Assembly: GCA_017420625.1 (NCBI GenBank)
Contig: JAFOIR010000374.1
Span: 1-8,977 of the forward strand
Origin: Bacillota bacterium
GTDB lineage: Bacteria > Bacillota_A > Clostridia > Lachnospirales > Bianqueaceae
Direction: 5' to 3'
DNA length: 8,977 nucleotides
Shown here: positions 1-6,004 of the stretch, in pieces
Numbering within the stretch: the stretch's first letter is position 1
Layout: each line of letters starts with the position of its first letter
The notes under the pieces: generated by a model
Told to the model about the DNA's origin: nothing
Seen by the model: the letters and a program-made list of their open reading frames with translations, nothing else
Database searches by the model: none
Translations under genes and position numbers: made by a program

Positions 1-48
1 AACAGTGCTTTTGCCTTTCGATACATCAATACCAACAGCGTTCAACAT
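1..48 (-). CDS. IS110-family DEDD transposase, N-terminal fragment
   Basis: The minus strand reads ATG at 48 down to base 1 and translates as MLNAVGIDVSKGKSTV. This is the characteristic start of IS110-family transposases, where the Asp in GIDVSKGKS is the first acidic residue of the RuvC-like DEDD catalytic site. A good ribosome site, AGGGGTG (minus strand, 60-54), sits 5 nt before the ATG, which supports this start. The window edge cuts the gene after 16 codons, so neither intactness nor subgroup can be judged. These enzymes recombine a circular form of the element with a target without terminal inverted repeats, and IS110-group members are guided by an RNA encoded in the left end. The call is firm at family level because of the motif and its position at the extreme N-terminus. 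Confidence 0.85.
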   Translation of the reverse strand, partial: MLNAVGIDVSKGKSTV

Positions 49-84
49 AAAAACACCCCTAAAGATAAAAATAGCAGTGGGCCA

Positions 85-306
85 ACCGTTTCTCATTGCT
101 TATTCAATCTCCTGGGTATCAAGCGAACGCGTGAAACACGATTCAATCTACGTAAACCGAACAGCTGCGAATGAGTGGTTGGCAGACAGACTTTCATACG
201 GACGCGAAGTCCAAGGAGGAACCCGTCCAAACCAATGCCACTACATTCTAACAGCTTAAGCAACAAGATGGCTATACCCCCAGCTGATTGTTGGGGTGTA
301 TGACCA
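85..306 (-). ncRNA. candidate IS110 bridge RNA
   Basis: Read on the minus strand, the IS110 left end folds in the order described for bridge RNAs. First comes a 5' hairpin, TAC-a-CCCCA (300-292) with TGGGG-GTA (282-275). Next is a long interrupted stem: AGCTG 256-252 with CAGCT 167-163, GAATG 248-244 with CATTC 173-169, GTGG 241-238 with CCAC 178-175, and TTGG 235-232 with CCAA 182-179. It leads into a large internal loop (231-213 and 199-183) capped by GGAC-ttcgc-GTCC (212-200). This matches a target-binding loop. A second domain holds the hairpin CGTG-TTT-CACG (140-130) and should contain the donor-binding loop, but I could not assign its guides. The ends are approximate; the fold was done by eye. 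Confidence 0.55.
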
Positions 307-313
307 CTACATC

Positions 314-319
314 TTTATA
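314..319 (-). promoter_or_regulatory. possible -10 box for the left-end RNA
   Basis: The minus strand has TATAAA at 319-314, just inside the proposed element boundary, which would place a start site near 306, right before the 5' hairpin at 300-275. No -35 box is visible at the right distance in the present flank (the sequence there is the start of the next gene). In IS621 the RNA promoter is assembled only when the right and left ends join in the circular form, so a lone -10 here would fit that scheme. This is inference from position and one hexamer. Confidence 0.3.
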
Positions 320-335
320 TTAGGAGGAGAATGAT

Positions 336-1859
336 ATGGCGCTGAAAACAGTATTCATGACCGGTGCCGGCGGCGGCATGGGTTATGAAAGCTTCCGACA
401 GATGCTGCCTGATGTCGGAAAACTCTATAATCTGGTGATCCTCGTTCGTGACAGCGACAAGAACCGCAAACTTTTCGAGCGGTATATCGGAACAAAAGGT
501 GTCCTGGTAAAGTTCGGCGACCTTTTAGACAAGGAAGCCGTTGCGGACTGCGTCCGTCGTTCAGATATCTGTCTTCACATTGCAGCCTTCGTTTCTCCTG
601 CAGCAGACTTTTATCCGGAGAAGGCTATGCAGAACAATTTCGGTTCCACCCGCAATATCATCGAGGCGATCTTTGAACAGGGCCGTCAGGATACATACCA
701 GTTCGTGTACATTGGTACGGTAGCGGAAACCGGTGACCGGATGCCGCCTATCCACTGGGGCCGCATAGGTGATCCTATCAAACCCAGCATGTTCGACTAC
801 TACGCTGTCTCCAAAGTAGCCGCCGAACGCTATGTCATCGAGAGCGGTCTGAAGTACTGGGTAAGCCTCCGGCAGACCGGCATTTTCGGTCTGGCTATGG
901 CAAAGATCCGTGATGCGATCCAGTTCCACAACTGCTTCGATAACGTTCTGGAATACGTCTCTGACCGCGACAGCGGCCGGGCGATGCGCAACCTCTGTGC
1001 TTTCGACTCCGAAGGGACGCTGGATGAAGGTTTCTGGGGGCATATCTACAACATTGGCGGTGGAAAGAGCTGCCGGATCGATACCTATCACATGTACAAA
1101 ATCCTGTACGGAAAGATCGGCATCAAAAATCTGGATAACGTTCTCGACCCCAAGATCACCGCGACCCGCAACTTCCATGGACAGTATTATCTGGATTCCG
1201 ACAAGCTGGAGGAATACCTGCACTTCCGTTCTGACAGCATGGAGTACTGGTTTAATGCCTATCTGAAGGAACTCGGTCCTGCTGCTTCTTCCGGGAAACT
1301 GATGACAGCCCTTCCGGGCGGCGAGAAACTCATGGGTGCGATCATCAAGAGCACTTTCAAACCCTTCCTGAAAGCCGAGAACAGTCCCAGGTACTGGCTG
1401 GACAACCAAATGGAAGATCATATCGAAGCCTATTGGGGAAGCCGCAAAGCCTGGGAGGCTTTGCCTGAGAAACTCAGTGAAATGAAACACTTCACCGACT
1501 GGGATACCGTTGTGCCTATCGACCATGGTTACGATGAGTCAAAACCGGAAAATGAACTTTCCTTCGAAGATATGAAAAAAGCCGCCGGGTTCCGCGGCGG
1601 AGAGCTTCTTTCCTCTTCCATGGAAACCGGCGACTGGCGCAGCAAGCTTCGTTTCAGATGTGCTTTCGGGCACGAATTCGACGCCAGTCCAAGACTTGTC
1701 CTGGAAGGCGGTCACTGGTGTCCCGAATGTGAACGCAAAAGCTGGAACTACGGTCAGCGCGCCAAGGTTGATCCCTTCTTTGCACAGGTATGGGATCCGC
1801 TGCACGAACCGGATGAACAGAGAGAGTATCCCAAGATCGTCTCCGAACTCGATGCATAA
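336..1859 (+). CDS. NAD-dependent epimerase/dehydratase family protein with zinc-ribbon-like tail
   Basis: A 507-aa protein of the extended short-chain dehydrogenase/reductase class. The N-terminal Rossmann motif TGAGGGMG is at residues 9-16, and the catalytic pair is Tyr156-Lys160 in YYAVSK. These families oxidise, reduce, epimerise or dehydrate a sugar nucleotide or other hydroxyl substrate using NAD(P); the substrate cannot be told here. It is longer than usual (about 310-350 aa). Residues 435-470 add a Cys/His cluster (C442, H446, C462, C465, in FRCAFGHEF and HWCPEC) that resembles a zinc ribbon or treble clef. No signal peptide or membrane segment is seen, so it is cytoplasmic. The start is set by AGGAGGAG at 322-329, 6 nt before the ATG. 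An IS110 end lies directly upstream, so the original promoter is probably displaced. A terminator follows 8 nt after the stop. Confidence 0.9.
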   Translation: MALKTVFMTGAGGGMGYESFRQMLPDVGKLYNLVILVRDSDKNRKLFERYIGTKGVLVKFGDLLDKEAVADCVRRSDICLHIAAFVSPAADFYPEKAMQNNFGSTRNIIEAIFEQGRQDTYQFVYIGTVAETGDRMPPIHWGRIGDPIKPSMFDYYAVSKVAAERYVIESGLKYWVSLRQTGIFGLAMAKIRDAIQFHNCFDNVLEYVSDRDSGRAMRNLCAFDSEGTLDEGFWGHIYNIGGGKSCRIDTYHMYKILYGKIGIKNLDNVLDPKITATRNFHGQYYLDSDKLEEYLHFRSDSMEYWFNAYLKELGPAASSGKLMTALPGGEKLMGAIIKSTFKPFLKAENSPRYWLDNQMEDHIEAYWGSRKAWEALPEKLSEMKHFTDWDTVVPIDHGYDESKPENELSFEDMKKAAGFRGGELLSSSMETGDWRSKLRFRCAFGHEFDASPRLVLEGGHWCPECERKSWNYGQRAKVDPFFAQVWDPLHEPDEQREYPKIVSELDA

Positions 1860-1867
1860 TTTGAAAA

Positions 1868-1896
1868 AGATCGCCTCCAGAGGCGGTCTTTTTTTT
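1868..1896 (+). terminator. rho-independent terminator of the epimerase gene
   Basis: AGATCGCCTC at 1868-1877 pairs with GAGGCGGTCT at 1880-1889 (one T-G wobble near the base) and is followed by an eight-T run at 1889-1896. It lies 8 nt after the stop codon, so it should end the epimerase transcript and separate it from the VOC gene downstream. Confidence 0.9.
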
Positions 1897-1907
1897 GTCA
1901 AAAACCA

Positions 1908-1944
1908 GGACAAATATGATATCAGCATGTCAAATATGACATCA
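1908..1944 (+). promoter_or_regulatory. tandem operator-like boxes
   Basis: CAAATATGATATCA (1911-1924) and CAAATATGACATCA (1931-1944) agree at 13 of 14 bases and are exactly 20 bp apart, two helical turns. Within the second copy TGTCA-AATA-TGACA (1928-1941) is a perfect inverted repeat. The equivalent half-sites of the first copy (GGACA-AATA-TGATA, 1908-1921) are degenerate. Relative to the promoter just downstream, the centres fall near -40 and -60, typical places for activator dimers of the CRP/FNR type. The regulator is unknown. Confidence 0.5.
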
Positions 1945-1959
1945 CTTCTCATACTCGGG

Positions 1960-1968
1960 TGATATAAT
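1960..1968 (+). promoter_or_regulatory. extended -10 promoter of the VOC gene
   Basis: TGATATAAT gives a consensus TATAAT (1963-1968) with a TGn extension. No good -35 lies at 17 bp (the sequence there is CATCAC); ATGACA at 1936-1941 is 21 bp away, which is too far. A start site near 1975 leaves a leader of about 25 nt before the ATG at 2001. Extended -10 promoters tolerate a poor -35 and often use an activator, in keeping with the paired boxes upstream. Confidence 0.6.
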
Positions 1969-2000
1969 GAATTCAAACTCTTCGACAAGGAAACAGCATT

Positions 2001-2981
2001 ATGATTCATCAAGGACATCTGGATACTTTCAATCACTTTTCCATCGTCGCCCGGGATGCAGGTTTATTCCGTCAGTGCTGGGAAACCGCGTTTAATGTTC
2101 GGATTCCGGAGATCATCGAGCCGAAGGAAGGACAGGAAAAAATAGATCTTAGCAAGCTATTTACCTATGCGCCTACCTATCGCGGCGGTCCATGGCCGGC
2201 TGGAAAAAACTACGGGGTCACGCAGGTCAGCGTACCGCCGCTTTACCAGCCTCATGAACGAATGATCGAAGTAAAAGCAGCGGGTACGATGCCTTCCGGT
2301 ATCAACTTCTATGAACACGGCGGCAATGGAGTCCAGTATCTGGGTATTGTGGAAGGTGACAACCGAGATCCATTCCTCAAAGAACTGAAGGAAAAATATG
2401 ACTGTGAAAAGCTCGAAGAGATGTTCTATGATCCTCTGCCCGGAGACTTCTGTATTGTCGATACACAGCAGGTGCTCGGTACTCAGCTGTGTGTCAAAAA
2501 AGACGGGGCACTCAACGGCCGGGTAGAAGTTATCCTTCCCGAAACAGCAGAAGCCGCTATCCTGGTAGATGATCTGGATACGGCGGTACGTAACTGGACA
2601 GATATCTTTGCCATTCCCACACCAAAGATCCAACAGGCAGAAGAAACCTGTCTGGTCCGTGAGAAGGCAGTTCAAACTTCTTTCCGATATGCTCGTATAG
2701 AAGGTGCTCCTTTCGAACTATACCTGATCGAAAGCAAAGGTCCGGGGCCTTTTGAAACTTTTGTCAAACGAAAAGGTCACGGTATTCACCATATTGCTTT
2801 TGATCTCGGAAAAGAAACATCTGCATTTACAGATCGGATGAAAAACCAGCTTGGGATCGATGTACTGGCAGAATATCATCTGGACGGTAAGCTATATACA
2901 GTATTTGACTCAGCAGAAAAAATGGGGACAGCTATCGCTGTCCGCCAGGAAGGGGTATCAAAACAGTCAGCTACGAACTAA
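2001..2981 (+). CDS. two-module VOC superfamily protein (glyoxalase/epimerase/dioxygenase fold)
   Basis: A 326-aa cytoplasmic protein with two vicinal-oxygen-chelate modules. The first starts at FNHFSIVARD (residues 10-19) and the second at about residue 183 (EAAILVDDLDTAVRNW), with GHGIHHIAFDLG at 259-270. Candidate metal ligands are His12, Glu90, Glu239 and His263/His264. The GIHHIAF block is typical of methylmalonyl-CoA epimerases and related enzymes, but the overall length and the long insert between modules fit a less studied VOC group; the reaction is unknown. Start: AAGGAAA at 1987-1993 is 7 nt before the ATG. It has its own promoter with two operator-like boxes, and a terminator isolates it from the epimerase gene. 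Its stop overlaps the stop of the convergent gene by 4 bp, with no terminator between them. Confidence 0.85.
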   Translation: MIHQGHLDTFNHFSIVARDAGLFRQCWETAFNVRIPEIIEPKEGQEKIDLSKLFTYAPTYRGGPWPAGKNYGVTQVSVPPLYQPHERMIEVKAAGTMPSGINFYEHGGNGVQYLGIVEGDNRDPFLKELKEKYDCEKLEEMFYDPLPGDFCIVDTQQVLGTQLCVKKDGALNGRVEVILPETAEAAILVDDLDTAVRNWTDIFAIPTPKIQQAEETCLVREKAVQTSFRYARIEGAPFELYLIESKGPGPFETFVKRKGHGIHHIAFDLGKETSAFTDRMKNQLGIDVLAEYHLDGKLYTVFDSAEKMGTAIAVRQEGVSKQSATN

Positions 2982-5017
2982 AAATCTAAACGCTTCAGCC
3001 CTTCGGCCGCTACCCCCTGGCTGATTGCCAGGATGGAGGACGGTCCCCGAAGAGAAAGCTTTTCTCCGTTCATATCAGTAATCCGTCCGCCGGCCTCTTC
3101 CAGGATCAAAGATGCTGCTGCAAAATCCCACAGTCTGAGTTTGCATTCAAAGAACATGCCGGTGACACCCATGGCCACCTGACAGATATCCCAGACAGCG
3201 CTGCCTGAACGCCGCAGATCAATGCATTTAGGCAGAATGAACTTGCACAGCTCAAAAGATCTGTCCATCAGTTCCGGATCATAGGGGGAAGTTCCAAAAG
3301 AAACCAGCGATCTTGCGAGCGGTTCCCGGGAGCTTTCAAGCTGTTTTCCATTCAGAAATGCGCCTTCTCCCTTTATCGCTGTAAACAGGAGATCCTGATA
3401 AGGCTCGTAGACTACGCTTACATATGGATTTCCATCTTTAAAAAGCGCAATGCTGATCACCGACGGCCTATAGCCCGTCAGGAAATTGGAGGTTCCGTCG
3501 ATCGGATCGATACAGAAAGTATAGCCGTGTTCATATTCAGGCTTAAAGATTTCTGCGCCTTCCTCTTCTCCTACAAAAGACGCATCCGGTATGATCTTTT
3601 TTAATTCTTTGAATAAATATTCCTGGACCCGTTCATCATAAACTGTCACGAAATTGGCATGCCCTGATTTTTCCTTGATCTGGTGCCGGATATCCTCCGC
3701 CTCCAGCATAATCAGGCCTGCTTTCTTTGCGATCCTGCTGATGAGATCCCTGTAAATATGGCTGTGCAGCTTCTCTCGTTCTTCTTCTGTATAACTGTAA
3801 AGGGTGAAGTCATTAAGAATTCGCTGAATTTTGTAAATAAAATGATTGCGCACCGCTTCCGGAAGTTCATCACGAGTCAGGGCATAAGCCGCTTCTGCCT
3901 GGGCTATAAACTCTGGTTCAGATGCTTCTTTTTCAGGAAACGCTTTCTCCAGTGATGTCCACGAAAAACCTTCGCTTTCCAAAAAGGGAATCAACTGATT
4001 GAAACGTTCATTGAAAAGATCCTTTTCTCCTTCTTCTCCATTCATCACCAAAGCGGCAGAAATAAGTCTTGGGAGCAATTGTTCTTCCAACTGCTGATTG
4101 GTTTTGATCGTCTCAGTCCATATCGTTGCCTCGATGCCCAGGATCTGATCTTTCAAAAAACCTTGATGCCCTGCTATTTCAGGTTTAAATGCAAGTGGTG
4201 AAGAAGCTGGTATCATTCCATGAGAATAGTCAAAATAAAAGGCAGGATTATTGGAGAAAATAAACTTTTGTGCCGTACCAATCGATCGATATAACCTGGA
4301 AGGACCCTCTTCATTCCAATATTGGCAGATTCGTCCTGTATCTGGCTTTTCAGGTGTAAACCCATCATTCCATCCAATCACAGTTTTTCCTTTATTCTCC
4401 AGGTAGGAAGATATCTGATCAGTCAGCCATTCCTGCAGCTCCTCTTCATCTTTCAGACCAGCTTCTTTGATTCGCTGCTGACAGTAAGGGCACTTTTCCC
4501 ATTCCGTTTTGGGTGCCTCATCCCCACCTAGATGGAAATAACGTCCTGGAAAATGAGGTATTACCTCATCCAAAAGCTGATGACAAAAGGAAACCACTTC
4601 ATTTTTCCCGGGACACAGGATATGAGTAAATACTCCACCGTGATCGACGACCTCTACCGGTTCACTGCTGCATGACAGCTCCGGGTAGGCAGCGATTATC
4701 GCGGTCGTATGACCAGGAATATCAATCTCTGGTACGATCTCAATTTCCAGTGCACTCGCATAGGAAACCAGATCATCCACCTGTTCCCACGTATAATAGC
4801 CTCCGTAAATACTTCCAATCTCTTTTCTATACGATCCAATCTGGTTCAGTTTGGGAAAAGTCCTGGACTCCAATCGATAACCCTGATCGTCTGACAGGTG
4901 AAGATGAAGTTCATTCATTTCAAGTCGATTCATCAAACGAAGCAGTTTTTTAATCTCATCAACATCAAAGAAATGACGGCTGACATCCAATGACAGCCCA
5001 CGATATGGATATTTCAT
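2978..5017 (-). CDS. fusion of GH20 beta-N-acetylhexosaminidase and inositol-monophosphatase-family domain
   Basis: A single open frame of 679 aa. Residues 1 to about 345 form a GH20 barrel: YRGLSLDVSRHF at 5-16 (substrate Arg6), HLSDDQGY at 40-47, the catalytic pair Asp166-Glu167 in HLGGDEAP, GWND at 215-218 and WTE at 300-302. Residues about 420-676 form an inositol-monophosphatase-family domain: metal-site GEEE at 483-486, DPIDGTSNF at 504-512 and WDFAAASLILEEAGG at 630-644. Both active sites look complete. GH20 enzymes remove terminal beta-linked GlcNAc or GalNAc; the phosphatase family is Mg-dependent and cleaves phosphate from inositol, sugars or nucleotides. There is no signal peptide, so it acts inside the cell. 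Its ribosome site AAAGGAG (5038-5032) is rather far, 14 nt, from the ATG, but no better start exists and residues 5-16 are needed for the fold. The natural substrate is unknown. Confidence 0.88.
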   Translation of the reverse strand: MKYPYRGLSLDVSRHFFDVDEIKKLLRLMNRLEMNELHLHLSDDQGYRLESRTFPKLNQIGSYRKEIGSIYGGYYTWEQVDDLVSYASALEIEIVPEIDIPGHTTAIIAAYPELSCSSEPVEVVDHGGVFTHILCPGKNEVVSFCHQLLDEVIPHFPGRYFHLGGDEAPKTEWEKCPYCQQRIKEAGLKDEEELQEWLTDQISSYLENKGKTVIGWNDGFTPEKPDTGRICQYWNEEGPSRLYRSIGTAQKFIFSNNPAFYFDYSHGMIPASSPLAFKPEIAGHQGFLKDQILGIEATIWTETIKTNQQLEEQLLPRLISAALVMNGEEGEKDLFNERFNQLIPFLESEGFSWTSLEKAFPEKEASEPEFIAQAEAAYALTRDELPEAVRNHFIYKIQRILNDFTLYSYTEEEREKLHSHIYRDLISRIAKKAGLIMLEAEDIRHQIKEKSGHANFVTVYDERVQEYLFKELKKIIPDASFVGEEEGAEIFKPEYEHGYTFCIDPIDGTSNFLTGYRPSVISIALFKDGNPYVSVVYEPYQDLLFTAIKGEGAFLNGKQLESSREPLARSLVSFGTSPYDPELMDRSFELCKFILPKCIDLRRSGSAVWDICQVAMGVTGMFFECKLRLWDFAAASLILEEAGGRITDMNGEKLSLRGPSSILAISQGVAAEGLKRLDF

Positions 5018-5056
5018 AGGAACTTGAATTTCTCCTTTCCGGTTTCAATCCATCTG

Positions 5057-5085
5057 AGTATACCACATCCCGCAGGGCGTATAAA
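5057..5085 (-). promoter_or_regulatory. promoter of the GH20-phosphatase gene
   Basis: On the minus strand TTTATA (5085-5080) and TATACT (5062-5057) are 17 bp apart, and the -10 carries a TGn extension (5065-5063). A start site near 5050 leaves a leader of about 33 nt containing the AAAGGAG ribosome site. It lies immediately after the terminator of the upstream dehydrogenase gene, so the fusion gene is an independent unit. Confidence 0.55.
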
Positions 5086-5092
5086 GATTTCG

Positions 5093-5149
5093 AAAACAAA
5101 AAGCCACTCTCCTTCCCTGGTTCATTCCGGGTAAGAAGAGTGGTTTTGT
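5093..5149 (-). terminator. rho-independent terminator of the reductase/dehydrogenase operon
   Basis: On the minus strand CCACTCTTCTTACCC (5143-5129) pairs with GGGAAGGAGAGTGG (5117-5104), with one mismatch and one bulge and an 11-nt loop. A T-rich tract follows, complementary to 5102-5093. The plus strand also has TTTTGTTT after the hairpin, so it could stop transcription in both directions. It is 18 nt beyond the dehydrogenase stop codon. Confidence 0.88.
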
Positions 5150-5160
5150 TTCATTCTGGC

Positions 5161-5985
5161 TTAATAGTTGGTGGACTCAGAAATCTGTGCAAACTTCAGT
5201 GCTTCTTCAATTCTTCCCTCTGCTGTGGATGTGACCGCTTTCACGGCGTCGCTTCCGAGCAGGAGACGGAAGGGAGCTTCTTCAGCTTCTGCCATCTTTA
5301 CGATTACTTCACCGGCTTTCATGGGATCGCCGGGCTGCTGCCGCTTGTTCACCGCATTGGCATTCTTCCAGGTAGAATCTTTATAGGCCTCCACTGTGAG
5401 CGGTGCGCTCTTTAAGGCTTCATCATAAAAATGAGTGCGGAAGGAACCTGGTTCGATCACCATGACACGGATTCCCAGTGGCTTCAGCTCCTTACACAGA
5501 CCATCGGTCAGAAGATCCAGGGCTGCCTTGCTGGAGGCATAGTAGCCGGAGCCGATTGCGGAACGTTCTGCTGCGATACTGGTCGTATTAAGAATCGCAC
5601 CGCTTCCTTTTGCCCGCATGATGGGAAGTACTTCCTTGATCATATGGATGGGGCCGAAAAGGTTGGTCTCATAGAGTTCGCGAATCGCTGCTTCTTCGCC
5701 TTCCTCTACGGATGAGCGATAGCCATGTCCCGCATTGTTGATCAGAACATCCACCGTACCAAATTTGTCGACAGCAGCTTTTACACAGGCTTTGATTGCT
5801 TCCTGACTGCAGATGTCCAGAGCAAAAGGCAGACAGGTGTCAGGATAGTCCTGAGCGATTCCTTCCAGCTTAGACAAACTTCTTGCGGTGATCACCGCAT
5901 TGTCCCCTTTAGCGAGCACTGCACGTGCAATACCTTCTCCAATGCCGCCGGCACTTGCGCCGGTAATGATCCATGTTTTTCCCAT
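5161..5985 (-). CDS. short-chain dehydrogenase/reductase (classical SDR)
   Basis: A 274-aa NAD(P)-dependent oxidoreductase. It has a glycine-rich cofactor motif TGASAGGIG (8-16), NNAG at 83-86, catalytic Ser136, Tyr149 and Lys153 (YYASSK), and PG at 179-180. Arg35 after the second strand suggests a preference for NADPH. The glycine motif has one residue more than the usual TGxxxGIG. The frame is open 28 codons further upstream, but the start at 5985 is chosen because TAGGAGGC (5998-5991) lies about 6 nt before it and the longer form would run into the preceding gene. It follows the aldo/keto reductase by 19 nt, so the two are co-transcribed, and a strong terminator closes the unit. Substrate unknown; probably a ketone or alcohol. 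Confidence 0.92.
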   Translation of the reverse strand: MGKTWIITGASAGGIGEGIARAVLAKGDNAVITARSLSKLEGIAQDYPDTCLPFALDICSQEAIKACVKAAVDKFGTVDVLINNAGHGYRSSVEEGEEAAIRELYETNLFGPIHMIKEVLPIMRAKGSGAILNTTSIAAERSAIGSGYYASSKAALDLLTDGLCKELKPLGIRVMVIEPGSFRTHFYDEALKSAPLTVEAYKDSTWKNANAVNKRQQPGDPMKAGEVIVKMAEAEEAPFRLLLGSDAVKAVTSTAEGRIEEALKFAQISESTNY

Positions 5986-6004
5986 TGTTTGCCTCCTATA
6001 TTTT

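Larger units (their letters stand above)
1..323 (-). mobile_element. IS110-family insertion sequence, left end (partial)
   Basis: This span contains the transposase start (48-1) and about 270 nt of non-coding DNA upstream of it on the minus strand. A long non-coding left end that precedes the transposase is the known layout of the IS110 group; the IS1111 group carries it on the other side. No terminal inverted repeat is expected for the family. The outer boundary is my inference: the minus strand reads TCCTCCT followed by AATATAAAG, and the CT at 323-322 would be the core dinucleotide. It adjoins the ribosome site of the next gene (AGGAGGAG, 322-329). An alternative boundary lies near 303. 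The right end is outside the window. Confidence 0.7.

Noticed and set aside
5..259. 84-aa plus-strand open frame before the epimerase gene
   Set aside because: It runs antisense through the IS110 transposase start and the structured left-end region, has no ribosome site, and its protein resembles nothing; it is a chance frame.
275..300. Hairpin as a terminator
   Set aside because: The stem is strong, but no T run follows on either strand; its place at the 5' side of the left-end RNA explains it better.
291..320. TTGGGG and TTATAT as a promoter for the epimerase gene
   Set aside because: Both boxes match poorly, and the start site would fall on the ribosome site, leaving no usable leader.
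561..1526. 321-aa minus-strand open frame
   Set aside because: It lies wholly inside the epimerase gene, whose motifs are unmistakable, and encodes no recognisable motif of its own.
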